Below, piece after piece: positions 42,432 through 50,069 of a stretch of 64,000 nucleotides of DNA; the stretch's first letter is position 1; the number at the start of each line of letters is the position of its first letter. The stretch lies in assembly GCA_963605405.1 (NCBI GenBank), contig CAVCUP010000012.1, positions 17,511 through 81,510 of the forward strand. The letters are read 5' to 3'. The DNA is from Paratractidigestivibacter sp963605405 (GTDB lineage Bacteria > Actinomycetota > Coriobacteriia > Coriobacteriales > Atopobiaceae). Below the pieces are notes generated by a model. That model worked only from the letters and a program-made list of their open reading frames with translations. It was not told the DNA's origin and did no database searches. The position numbers were made by a program, and so were the translations under genes.

Positions 42432-43556
42432 ATGGCAGATGCACAAGCATGCGCCGGGCGCGTCGCGCGTCTTCGCGAGGTCATGGCCGAGCGCGGCTAC
42501 GACGCGGTGATTCTGCGCAACAACCCCGACCTGCGCTGGCTCACCGGCGCCGAGCGAGTCTTCGACGACGAGGTGGCCCACACCGCCTTCATCACCGCCG
42601 ACGGCCAGTGGCTCCACACGGACTCCCGCTACTGCAACACCTTCCGTGAGCGCCTCGGGGCCGACACCGCCTGGGCCATCGACGAGGAGATTATCCAGCC
42701 CGCAGCCTGGGCCGCCGCCCGCGCCAAGGAGACCCGCTCCCGCGTCGTGGCCGTCGAGGACACCTGCGACCTCGCCTTCTTCGACTCCTTCGGCCAGGCC
42801 TGCCTCGACGCCTCGATCGCGTGCCTGACCCCGCGCCTGCACGGCGACATCTGCGACCTGCGCATGGTCAAGGACGCCGAGGAGATCGAGCTCATGCGCC
42901 ATGCTCAGACCATCACCGACGCCGCCTTCGCCCACATCTGCGGCTTCATCAAGCCGGGCCTCACCGAGCAGCAGATTCGCGTCGAGCTCGAGAACTTCAT
43001 GTTCAATAACGGTGCCGACGCGCTCTCCTTCGGCTCCATCATCGCGGCCGGCCCCAACGGCGCGAACCCGCATGCGCAGCCCGGCGAGTATGTGGTCAAG
43101 AAGGGCGATATGATCGTCATGGACTACGGCGCCGGCTACCATGACTACCACTCCGACATGACCCGCACCGTGTGCGTGGGCGAGCCCTCCGAGGAGCAGC
43201 GCCGCGTGTACGACGTCGTCCGCGAGGCCCACGAGACCTGCGCCGCTGCGGTCAAGCCCGGCTGCATCGGCGCCGATATACACGAGCTCGCGGTGAAGGT
43301 CATCACCGACGCGGGCTACGGCGACTACTTCAAGCACGGCCTCGGCCACGGCGTGGGCGTGGAGATCCACGAGAACCCGAACTTCGGCCGCCGTTGGAAG
43401 CGTCCGGTGCCCGAGGGCTCCGTCGTGACCATCGAGCCCGGTATCTACCTGCCCGGCAACTTCGGCGTTCGCCTCGAGGACTTCGGTCTCGTGACCGCGG
43501 ACGGCTACGTTCCCTTCACGAAGTCGACCCACGACCTCGTCTGCATCGACTGCTAA
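42432..43556 (+). CDS. pepP: Xaa-Pro aminopeptidase-like M24 family peptidase
   Basis: 374 residues with an AAAGGAC site. Creatinase-type N-domain (ILRNNPDLRWLTG) then pita-bread M24 domain. The five metal ligands are present: Asp in VMDYGAGYHDYHSDMTRT (two Asp), His in HGLGHGVGVEIH, Glu in VVTIEPGIYL and Glu in GVRLEDFGLV. It should remove N-terminal residues preceding proline. Its place between aroB and efp follows actinobacterial order, but a PTS operon now separates it from efp. Confidence 0.93.
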   Translation: MADAQACAGRVARLREVMAERGYDAVILRNNPDLRWLTGAERVFDDEVAHTAFITADGQWLHTDSRYCNTFRERLGADTAWAIDEEIIQPAAWAAARAKETRSRVVAVEDTCDLAFFDSFGQACLDASIACLTPRLHGDICDLRMVKDAEEIELMRHAQTITDAAFAHICGFIKPGLTEQQIRVELENFMFNNGADALSFGSIIAAGPNGANPHAQPGEYVVKKGDMIVMDYGAGYHDYHSDMTRTVCVGEPSEEQRRVYDVVREAHETCAAAVKPGCIGADIHELAVKVITDAGYGDYFKHGLGHGVGVEIHENPNFGRRWKRPVPEGSVVTIEPGIYLPGNFGVRLEDFGLVTADGYVPFTKSTHDLVCIDC

Positions 43557-43864
43557 GGCATCTCTCGCCGAACTTCGCGTAGGTTCCGGCAGATAAAACA
43601 GGACCGAATTTAATATAAAAAATATGCGGCTGTTCGCCTTGGGACCTCGTTCCCGTTGCGGGCGGCTGCATTTTTATGAGCTGAATTCTCAGGAAAAATC
43701 ATCCAAAACTTGTCTGAATTTGAATTTCCTTGAACGATTTGGGCACTCACGCGCTATAGTTGTGGACGATGTATGGAGCAGGTGAGTAGGAATCGTGGAA
43801 GGGTCCTTCGCGCCTGCTTCGCGTCGAAGCAAGAGAGTCCGCAAATAGGAAAGGGAGGTATGCG
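43557..43864 (+). promoter_or_regulatory. AT-rich promoter region of the mannose-type PTS operon
   Basis: 308 bases without a gene and much richer in A/T than the flanks (43600-43760). A candidate promoter is TTGAAC (43730-43735) and TATAGT (43755-43760) with a wide 19-base spacer. An overlapping GG-N10-GC pattern near 43740 recalls sigma54 sites, but the match is poor. A TTTAATATAAAAAATA stretch near 43610 could be an UP-like element or end of an upstream terminator. The GGGAGG before the GTG start is strong. Confidence 0.45.
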
Positions 43865-44857
43865 GTGGTTAGCATTGTTCTAGCCAGTCACGGGACGTTC
43901 TCCGAGGGCATCAAGATGTCCGGCCAGATGATCTTCGGCCCTCAGCCGGACGTCGAAGCCGTGACGCTCATGCCCGAGATGGGGCCAGACGACCTCAGGG
44001 CAAAGATTCTCGAGACCGTGGAGGGTTTCGAGGAGAAGGACCAGGTCCTCTTCCTGGTCGACCTGCAGGGCGGCACGCCCTGGAACCAGATCTCGCTGCT
44101 GCTTGAGGAGCCGGGCCACGAGAACTGGGTCGCCGTCGGAGGCATGAACCTGCCGATGGTCATCTCCGCTTACGGCGAGCGCATGGGGGTCGACACGGCC
44201 GCCGAGGTCGCCAAGGCCATCTACCCCGAGGCCAAGGCCGGCGTCTGCGTCAAGCCGGAGTCCCTGACTCCCGCCGATGAAGCTCCCGCCGCCGCGCCCG
44301 CGCCCGTGGCCCAGGGCGCCATCCCCGAGGGCACCGTCCTCGGCGACGGCCACATCAAGATCGCGCACGTCCGCATCGACACGCGCCTTCTCCACGGCCA
44401 GGTCGCCACGGCCCTCACCAAGTCGGTCGCTCCCGACCGCATCATCGTCGTCTCCGACGGCGTTGCCCGCGACCAGCTGCGCAAGACCATGATCGAGCAG
44501 GCCGCGCCTCCGGGAGTCCCCGCCAACGTCGTCCCCATCAGCAAGATGATCGAGGTCTTCAAGGACCCGCGCTTCGGCGCCACCAAGGCGATGCTTCTCT
44601 TCGAGAAGCCTCAGGACCTGCTCGAGACCCTCAAGGGCGGCGCGGATATCAAGGCCGTGAACATCGGCTCCATGGCCCACTCCGTCGGCAAGGTCGTCGT
44701 GACCAACGCCATCGCCATGGACCAGGACGACCTCGACTGCGTCACCGCCCTTCACGACGCCGGCCTCACCGTCACGGCGCAGAAGGTCCCGTCCGACAAG
44801 GCGCTCAGCTACGACGAGCTCGTCTCGCAGGCGAAGTCCGCCCTGGCCGCCAACTAA
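43865..44857 (+). CDS. manX: Mannose/fructose/sorbose-type PTS component IIAB
   Basis: 330 residues from the GTG at 43865. The IIA domain has the phospho-acceptor His 9 in VLASHGTFSEG. A Pro/Ala hinge (PADEAPAAAPAPVAQG, about 137-152) links to the IIB domain with His 177 in DTRLLHGQV. It relays phosphate from HPr to the incoming sugar. The fused IIAB layout is typical of ManX/ManL in Gram-positives. First gene of a four-gene operon with IIC, IID and DUF956. Confidence 0.93.
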   Translation: MVSIVLASHGTFSEGIKMSGQMIFGPQPDVEAVTLMPEMGPDDLRAKILETVEGFEEKDQVLFLVDLQGGTPWNQISLLLEEPGHENWVAVGGMNLPMVISAYGERMGVDTAAEVAKAIYPEAKAGVCVKPESLTPADEAPAAAPAPVAQGAIPEGTVLGDGHIKIAHVRIDTRLLHGQVATALTKSVAPDRIIVVSDGVARDQLRKTMIEQAAPPGVPANVVPISKMIEVFKDPRFGATKAMLLFEKPQDLLETLKGGADIKAVNIGSMAHSVGKVVVTNAIAMDQDDLDCVTALHDAGLTVTAQKVPSDKALSYDELVSQAKSALAAN

Positions 44858-44876
44858 CACGTAAGGAGGATGGGTC

Positions 44877-45695
44877 ATGAACCCAATCACGATTCTGCTC
44901 ATCGTCATCGTCGCCTTCTTTGCCGGCATGGAGGGCATCCTCGATGAGTTCGAGTTCCACCAGCCCCTGGTGGCCTGCACCCTGATCGGCCTGGTCTCCG
45001 GCCACCTCAGCGAGGGCATCATTCTGGGCGGCTCGCTCCAGCTCATGGCGCTCGGCTGGGCCAACATCGGCGCTGCCGTCGCCCCTGACGCGGCCCTCGC
45101 CTCCGTCGCCTCGGCCATTCTGATGGTCCTCGGCCTGAGCGGAAATACCGATTCCACCACCGCGATCAACACCGCCATCGCCGTGGCCGTGCCGCTTTCC
45201 GTCGCCGGCCTCTTCCTCACGATGATCTGCCGCACCCTCGCCACCGGCATCGCCCACATCATGGACGGCGCCGCCGAGAAGGGCGACTTCGGCGCCATCG
45301 AGCGTTGGCAGTTCATCGCCATCGCCATGCAGGGCGTCCGCATCGCCATCCCGGCCGCCTGCCTCTGCTTCATCCCGTCCGAAGCCGTGACGGCCGCGCT
45401 CAACGCGATGCCCGCCTGGCTCTCCGGCGGCATGGCCGTCGGCGGCGGCATGGTCGCCGCGGTCGGCTACGCCATGGTCATCAACATGATGGCCACCAAG
45501 GAGGTCTGGCCGTTCTTCGTGCTCGGCTTCGTCCTCGCCGCTCTCTCCGAGCTCACCCTCATCGCCCTCGGCGCCATCGGCATCTCGCTCGCCCTTCTCT
45601 ACCTCGGCCTCAAGGACCTGGCCAAGCAGGGCGGCGGCTCCGGTTCCGCCGGCTCGGGCGACCCGCTCGGCGACATCCTGAACGACTACGAGTAG
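44877..45695 (+). CDS. manY: Mannose/fructose/sorbose-type PTS component IIC
   Basis: 272 residues, hydrophobic, with an AGGAGG site 19 bases after manX. IIC hallmarks are GMEGILDEFEFHQPLVACTLIGLVSG (Gln-Pro and Gly-rich helix), HLSEGIILGGSLQLMALGWANIGAAVAPDAALASV and IAHIMDGAAEKGD. It forms the translocation path with IID in the membrane. Ends in a short cytoplasmic Gly/Ser tail. Confidence 0.95.
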   Translation: MNPITILLIVIVAFFAGMEGILDEFEFHQPLVACTLIGLVSGHLSEGIILGGSLQLMALGWANIGAAVAPDAALASVASAILMVLGLSGNTDSTTAINTAIAVAVPLSVAGLFLTMICRTLATGIAHIMDGAAEKGDFGAIERWQFIAIAMQGVRIAIPAACLCFIPSEAVTAALNAMPAWLSGGMAVGGGMVAAVGYAMVINMMATKEVWPFFVLGFVLAALSELTLIALGAIGISLALLYLGLKDLAKQGGGSGSAGSGDPLGDILNDYE

Positions 45696-45711
45696 GAAGG
45701 GAGCGATTCAC

Positions 45712-46632
45712 ATGGCAGAGAACAAGATCACGCTTTCCAAGTCCGACCGCCAGGCGGTTTGCTTCCGCCACCAGTTCCTCCAGGGCTCTTGGAACTACGA
45801 GCGCATGCAGAACGGCGGCTGGTGCTATTCCATGATCCCCGCGATCAAGAAGCTCTACAGCGATCCCGAGGACCAGAAGGCCGCCCTTAAGCGCCACCTT
45901 GAGTTCTACAACACGCACCCCTACGTCTCCGCCCCGGTCATCGGCGTCACCCTCGCCCTCGAGGAGGAGCGCGCCAACGGCGCCCCCGTCGACGACGTCG
46001 CCATCCAGGGCGTGAAGGTCGGCATGATGGGCCCGCTCGCCGGCGTCGGCGACCCCGTCTTCTGGTTCACCCTTCGCCCGATCCTCGGTGCGCTGGGCGC
46101 CTCTCTCGCCCTCTCCGGCAACATCCTCGGCCCGATCCTCTTCTTCGTGCTGTGGAACGTCATCCGCATCGCCTTCCTGTGGTACACGCAGGAGTTCGGC
46201 TACAAGGTCGGCTCCTCCATCGCCAAGGACCTCTCCGGCGGCCTGATGGGCAAGGTCACCGAGGGCGCGTCCATCCTCGGTATGTTCATCATCGGCTCGC
46301 TGGTCGAGCGCTGGGTCTCCATCTCCTTCACCCCGGTCGTCTCGAGCGTCCAGCAGTCTGCCGGCGCCTTCATCGACTGGGCTAACCTGCCGGCCGGCGC
46401 CGAGGGCGTCAAGGAGGCTCTCACCATGTACAGCTCGATCGGCGCCACCGCGCTCGACGAGTACAAGGTGACCACTCTCCAGAGCAACCTCGACTCCCTC
46501 ATCCCGGGCCTCGCCGCAGTGCTCCTCACCCTGCTCTGCTGCAAGCTCCTCAAGAAGAACGTGAGCCCGATCGCCATCATCCTCGCGCTCTTCGCCGTGG
46601 GCATCATCGGCCGCGTCGTCGGCTTCATGTAA
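45712..46632 (+). CDS. manZ: Mannose/fructose/sorbose-type PTS component IID
   Basis: 306 residues, 16 bases after IIC. Signature parts: FLQGSWNYERMQNGGWCYSMIPAIKKLY, LEFYNTHPYVSAPVIGVTLALEEERA and KVGMMGPLAGVGDPVFWFTLRPIL, all typical of family IID. Mostly cytoplasmic N-part followed by C-terminal membrane segments. Partner of IIC in sugar uptake. A perfect terminator follows, so the DUF956 gene is transcribed by read-through or separately. Confidence 0.95.
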   Translation: MAENKITLSKSDRQAVCFRHQFLQGSWNYERMQNGGWCYSMIPAIKKLYSDPEDQKAALKRHLEFYNTHPYVSAPVIGVTLALEEERANGAPVDDVAIQGVKVGMMGPLAGVGDPVFWFTLRPILGALGASLALSGNILGPILFFVLWNVIRIAFLWYTQEFGYKVGSSIAKDLSGGLMGKVTEGASILGMFIIGSLVERWVSISFTPVVSSVQQSAGAFIDWANLPAGAEGVKEALTMYSSIGATALDEYKVTTLQSNLDSLIPGLAAVLLTLLCCKLLKKNVSPIAIILALFAVGIIGRVVGFM

Positions 46633-46660
46633 GATGTCCGAGTAGCAATCGCTACGCGCA

Positions 46661-46697
46661 CGGGCCGCACCCCGCCGCATGGGGTGCGGCCCGTTTT
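46661..46697 (+). terminator. Strong intrinsic terminator after the PTS IID gene
   Basis: CGGGCCGCACCCC pairs perfectly with GGGGTGCGGCCCG around a 7-base loop, followed by TTTTT. Confidence 0.93.
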
Positions 46698-46834
46698 TCG
46701 TATCGAGCGGGACCTTGCGCCGGCGCGGCCGCTCGCGAATAAGCGGCGGCTCCGCCGAGCGCGTCTCTCGCTGGAGCCGCCGCAGGAGTCGGCGGACCAA
46801 ACGCACAGGAATCGGATTTTAAGGAGCGCCACGT

Positions 46835-47209
46835 ATGGCCCAGTCCCAGAACACCAAGGTCGAGTACTCGTCCAAGGCGAGCTCCCTCAACGGCCTCACC
46901 TCCCGCGGGGACGTGATGATCGGCGACCGCGCCTTCGAGTTCTACAACGAGCGCAACGTCGAGGACTATATCCAGATTCCCTGGGAAGAGATCGACTACG
47001 TGGCCGCAGAGGTCCTGCCGGGCAAGAAGATCGCCCGCTTCGCGATCTTTACAAAGGGCAACGGCCACTATAGTTTCAGCACGCGCGACAACAAGGCCGC
47101 GCTGCGCGCCGTGCGCGAGCATATCCCTGCCGAGCGCCTGCAGAAGAGCCCCTCGGTCCTCACTGTGCTCAAGGCCGGTGTGCGGAGTCTGTTGCATTTG
47201 GGGCGTTGA
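46835..47209 (+). CDS. manO: DUF956 family protein, mannose PTS accessory (ManO-like)
   Basis: 124 residues. DUF956 features: SKASSLNGLTSRGDVMIGDRAFEFYN, IPWEEIDYVAAEVLPGKKI and the C-terminal VLKAGVRSLLHL. In lactic acid bacteria this protein (ManO) is encoded right after manXYZ-type operons and affects their activity; that placement recurs here. It is separated from IID by a strong terminator and 140 bases, and an independent promoter was not clearly seen. Confidence 0.88.
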   Translation: MAQSQNTKVEYSSKASSLNGLTSRGDVMIGDRAFEFYNERNVEDYIQIPWEEIDYVAAEVLPGKKIARFAIFTKGNGHYSFSTRDNKAALRAVREHIPAERLQKSPSVLTVLKAGVRSLLHLGR

Positions 47210-47218
47210 GCGCCGGGG

Positions 47219-47227
47219 TGTTATAAT
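47219..47227 (+). promoter_or_regulatory. Extended -10 promoter of efp
   Basis: TGTTATAAT is a perfect extended -10 element (TG-N-TATAAT). No -35 at standard distance is needed for this class. The leader to the efp ATG at 47285 is about 50 bases and can form a GGCCGTTATGCGCGGCC hairpin. Confidence 0.6.
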
Positions 47228-47284
47228 CCTTCAGATGTATGCAAGGGGCCGTTATGCGCGGCCAAGACGAAAGCGAGTCATTAG

Positions 47285-47851
47285 ATGCAGCAGATCAGCA
47301 CCGCCGAGTTCAAGAACGGCATGGGCCTCAAGATCAAGGACAAGATCTACACCCTCGTCGAGTTCCAGCACGTCAAGCCTGGCAAGGGCGGCGCGTTTGT
47401 CCGTTACAAGATCAAGGACCTCCGCTCCGGGCGCGTGATCGGCGACCAGACCTGCAACGCCGGCACCAAGTTCGACTCCGTCATGCTTTCCACCAAGGAG
47501 ATGCAGTATCTCTACAACGACGGCGACAACTATTACTTCATGGACATGGAGACCTACGACCAGATCCCCGTGCCCGCCGACTTCATCGGCGACAACGCCA
47601 AGTGGTTCAAGGAGAACGACAACTGCCTGCTCATGTACGCCGATGAGGACCTCCTCACCGTCCAGCCCCCGATGTTCATCGAGGTCGCCATCACCGAGAC
47701 CGACCCCGGCTTCAAGGGCGACACGGTCCAGGGCGGCTCCAAGCCCGCGACCGTCGAGACCGGCGCCGTCGTCCAGGTCCCGATGTACCTCAACGAGGGC
47801 GAGGTCATCAAGATCGACACCCGCGAGGGCAAGTTCGTCTCCCGCGTCTAA
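47285..47851 (+). CDS. efp: Elongation factor P
   Basis: 188 residues, full length, three OB-like domains. The decoding-loop residue is Lys 34 in VKPGKGGAF, so the factor relieves ribosome stalling at polyproline; no modification genes (epmA/epmB, ymfI-like) lie in this window. The C-terminal motif KIDTREGKFVSRV is canonical. In most actinobacteria efp follows pepP directly; here the PTS operon lies between. Confidence 0.97.
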   Translation: MQQISTAEFKNGMGLKIKDKIYTLVEFQHVKPGKGGAFVRYKIKDLRSGRVIGDQTCNAGTKFDSVMLSTKEMQYLYNDGDNYYFMDMETYDQIPVPADFIGDNAKWFKENDNCLLMYADEDLLTVQPPMFIEVAITETDPGFKGDTVQGGSKPATVETGAVVQVPMYLNEGEVIKIDTREGKFVSRV

Positions 47852-47872
47852 GCACCGCATTTAGCATCAGCA

Positions 47873-47895
47873 GCCGCCCCGAGAACCGGGGCGGC
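47873..47895 (+). promoter_or_regulatory. Hairpin between efp and the Asp23/Gls24 gene
   Basis: GCCGCCCCG pairs with CGGGGCGGC around a 5-base loop. No T-run follows, so it is more likely a processing or attenuating stem than a terminator. Confidence 0.5.
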
Positions 47896-47917
47896 TCGAC
47901 CCTAAAAGGGGGTAACC

Positions 47918-48280
47918 ATGGCAGAAACCGAGCTTTCCGTCGCCGGCATCGGTATCTCAAAGAGCGTCGTCTCCACCATCGTCAGCCTCGCCGCCAAGCG
48001 CGTCGAGGGAGTCGCCTCGGTCGGCGGCAACGACATCGCGTCGAGCCTCATCTCGGTATTCACGAGCCGCACGGTTTCCCCGGACGCGGCCGTCGAGTCC
48101 TTTGTCGAGAACGATGCCCTCCACGTCGTCGTCCACCTCGCCGTGTTCTACGGCTACCCCTTCACTAAGCTCGCCGCCGACGTCCGCGACGCCGTGGCCC
48201 AGGCCGTGAGCGAGCAGATGGGCGTCGATACCTCGGCCGTCGACGTGTGCATCGACAGCCTCGTCTTCCCGAAGGAGTAG
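47918..48280 (+). CDS. Asp23/Gls24 family envelope stress protein
   Basis: 120 residues behind AAAAGGGGG. Family pattern: GIGISKSVVSTIVSLAAKRVEGV at the start, then FVENDALHVVVHLAVFYGYPF and VSEQMGVDTSAVDVCIDSLVF at the end. Members form filaments or membrane-linked layers and respond to envelope stress in Firmicutes; in operons like this (efp-asp23-nusB) the gene is conserved without a clear role. One base separates it from nusB. Confidence 0.9.
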   Translation: MAETELSVAGIGISKSVVSTIVSLAAKRVEGVASVGGNDIASSLISVFTSRTVSPDAAVESFVENDALHVVVHLAVFYGYPFTKLAADVRDAVAQAVSEQMGVDTSAVDVCIDSLVFPKE

Positions 48281-48281
48281 C

Positions 48282-48920
48282 GTGGGTTATCGATTCGCAG
48301 GGCGCACCCGCGCCCGCAGCCAGGCGCTGCAGCTCATGTTCCAGGCCGAGGCTTCCGGCCGCACCGTGGCCGAGGTGCTCGACGGCGAGTACACGCTCTA
48401 CAACGGCCCGCTGCGCGAGTTCGGCCGTGAGCTCGCCCTCGGGTGCGACGGCGTGCGCCACGACCTCGACGCCATTATCGCCACGAGGTCCAAGGAGTGG
48501 TCCATCAACCGCATGCCCGCGGTGGACCGCAACATGCTTCGGCTCTCGCTCTTCGAGATGATTTATGTGCCCGAGGTCGACATCCCCGTCGCCATCAACG
48601 AGGTCGTCGAGCTCGCCAAGGCCTACGGCACGGACGAGTCCGCGGGCTTTATCAACGGCGTTCTCGGCCGCATCGCCGACGACATCGAGGCCGGCGTCGA
48701 CGTGGTCGCCAAGGCACATGAGGAGCTCTCCGCCCGCGGCGAGACGTCCGCAGACGTCCAGTACGCGCTGGAGGGCGGCAAGAACGACGTCTGGGAAGAG
48801 CCCGAGGAGGAGCTCGAGCCCGTTGTCTTCGGTGCCGACATGCTCGACGAGCTCACCGGCGGCATCTGGTACGTCGAGGGCCCCGGCACCGTGTACGAGG
48901 ACGACGAGGAAGACTGGTAA
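48282..48920 (+). CDS. nusB: Transcription antitermination factor NusB with acidic C-terminal extension
   Basis: 212 residues from the GTG at 48282. The NusB fold covers about residues 1-145 (RTRARSQALQLMFQAEASG, MPAVDRNMLRLSLFEMIY, VAINEVVELAKAYGTDESAGFINGVLG). It works with NusE/S10 at boxA of rRNA transcripts. The last ~65 residues (DVWEEPEEELEPVVFGADML ... DDEEDW) are strongly acidic and not part of the standard fold. The stop overlaps the xseB start by one base. Confidence 0.92.
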   Translation: MGYRFAGRTRARSQALQLMFQAEASGRTVAEVLDGEYTLYNGPLREFGRELALGCDGVRHDLDAIIATRSKEWSINRMPAVDRNMLRLSLFEMIYVPEVDIPVAINEVVELAKAYGTDESAGFINGVLGRIADDIEAGVDVVAKAHEELSARGETSADVQYALEGGKNDVWEEPEEELEPVVFGADMLDELTGGIWYVEGPGTVYEDDEEDW

Positions 48921-49192
48921 TGGCCAGGGTCGATACCTCCAAGTACCAGACCTTCCCCCAGATCACCGAGCGCCTCGACGACATCGTGGCGCAGGTGAGG
49001 GACAAGGAAATCTCGCTCGAGCGCTCGCTCGACCTTTTCGATGAGGCGATCGCGCTCGGCTCCAAGGCCGTCGAGATGGTCGATGCCACGGACTTCTCGC
49101 CTGAGGAGGCGGCCAAGCTCGAGGAAGAGGCCGCCAAGAAGGACGGAGAGCCCGAGGGCGATGAGCCTTCCGAGCCTCAGGAGAACGAATAG
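48920..49192 (+). CDS. xseB: Exodeoxyribonuclease VII small subunit
   Basis: 90 residues. Typical short helical protein: YQTFPQITERLDDIVAQVRD, SLERSLDLFDEAIALGSKAV. It binds the XseA catalytic subunit, whose gene is not next to it and not in this window. An acidic tail (EEEAAKKDGEPEGDEPSEP) closes it. Overlaps nusB and tlyA by one base each. Confidence 0.88.
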   Translation: MARVDTSKYQTFPQITERLDDIVAQVRDKEISLERSLDLFDEAIALGSKAVEMVDATDFSPEEAAKLEEEAAKKDGEPEGDEPSEPQENE

Positions 49193-49923
49193 TGGCAAAG
49201 AAGCGACGACTCGACGAGGAACTCGTTGAGCAGGGTTTCTTTGCGAATAAGGACGAGGCCTTGCGCGCCGTTATGGCGGGTGAGGTCTCGACTTCTGACC
49301 GCCGTTTGACGTCGGCGGGGGAGCGCGTGGCCATAGGCCTTCCGCTTCATGTGAAGGGGCGCGGGGCCTTCGTGAGCCGCGGCGGGCTCAAGCTCGAGCG
49401 CGGGCTCGACTTCTTTGGGGTCGACCCCGCGGGTCTCGGCTGCGTTGACGTGGGGTGTTCCACCGGCGGCTTCACGGATTGCCTGCTCAGGCGAGGCGCC
49501 GCGCACGTGATCTCGGTGGACGTGGGATACGCGCAGTTCGACTGGGGATTGCGCCAGGATGCCCGCGTTCAGCTGCTCGAGCGCACGAACATCGTCGATG
49601 TTCCGGGTATCGTCGGCTCGGGCTGCGTCGACCTTGCCGTATGCGACGTCTCGTTCACCTCGGTCACGACGGTCCTGCCGGCGGTCCTCGAGCTGCTCCG
49701 GCCGCACGGCAGCTTCCTCACGCTCGTGAAGCCGCAGTTCGAGGCGGCGCGCGAGGACGTGGGGGAGGGCGGCGTCGTCCGCGACCAACGTGTCCGCGAC
49801 GCTGCCGTCGAGCGGGTCCGCGCGGCCTTCGAGGCCGGCGGCCTCACCGTGGCCGGCGTCTGCGAGAGTCCCATCCACGGGGCCAAGGGCAACGTCGAGT
49901 ATCTGCTTCTCGGCTCGCGGTAA
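49192..49923 (+). CDS. tlyA: TlyA family rRNA (2'-O) methyltransferase
   Basis: 243 residues from the GTG at 49192. S4-like RNA-binding start (RRLDEELVEQGFFANKDEAL), then an FtsJ-type methyltransferase: DVGCSTGGFTDCLL (SAM loop), VDVGYAQFDWGLRQD, DVSFTSVTTVLP and LVKPQFEA with the catalytic Lys. TlyA methylates 16S and often 23S rRNA and affects capreomycin sensitivity in mycobacteria. The short length (about 25 residues below M. tuberculosis TlyA) resembles the TlyA-I type that methylates 16S only, which is tentative. Confidence 0.9.
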   Translation: MAKKRRLDEELVEQGFFANKDEALRAVMAGEVSTSDRRLTSAGERVAIGLPLHVKGRGAFVSRGGLKLERGLDFFGVDPAGLGCVDVGCSTGGFTDCLLRRGAAHVISVDVGYAQFDWGLRQDARVQLLERTNIVDVPGIVGSGCVDLAVCDVSFTSVTTVLPAVLELLRPHGSFLTLVKPQFEAAREDVGEGGVVRDQRVRDAAVERVRAAFEAGGLTVAGVCESPIHGAKGNVEYLLLGSR

Positions 49924-49977
49924 GGGCTTCTCGGCGCTTTTTGGGCGGGGCTCGCCGGCAATTCATTCGATATAAAG

Positions 49978-50042
49978 AAACACTGCCACCGGCTTGTCTT
50001 TCTCCCCCATGGGGCAAGAAAGGCAGCCGGTGGCAGTGTTTA
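49978..50042. terminator. Large bidirectional terminator between tlyA and the flippase gene
   Basis: AAACACTGCCACCGGCT pairs with AGCCGGTGGCAGTGTTT, and an inner stem TCTTTCT/AGAAAG-like pairs around CCCCCATGGGG. The A-rich and T-rich ends make it work for both converging transcripts. Confidence 0.88.
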
Positions 50043-50069
50043 GGTAAAGTCCTTGGCCGGGACGTCGCT

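Noticed and set aside
43640..43680. Hairpin/terminator after pepP formed by the two CGGCTG stretches
   Set aside because: The repeats are direct, not inverted, and pairing breaks after a few bases; only a short GGGA/TCCC stem remains.
43735..43760. Sigma54-like -24/-12 site upstream of the PTS operon
   Set aside because: A GG-N10-GC spacing exists, but neighbouring consensus bases are poor (CGCGCT instead of TTGCAT), no LevR-type activator is in the window, and sigma54 is not usual in actinobacteria.
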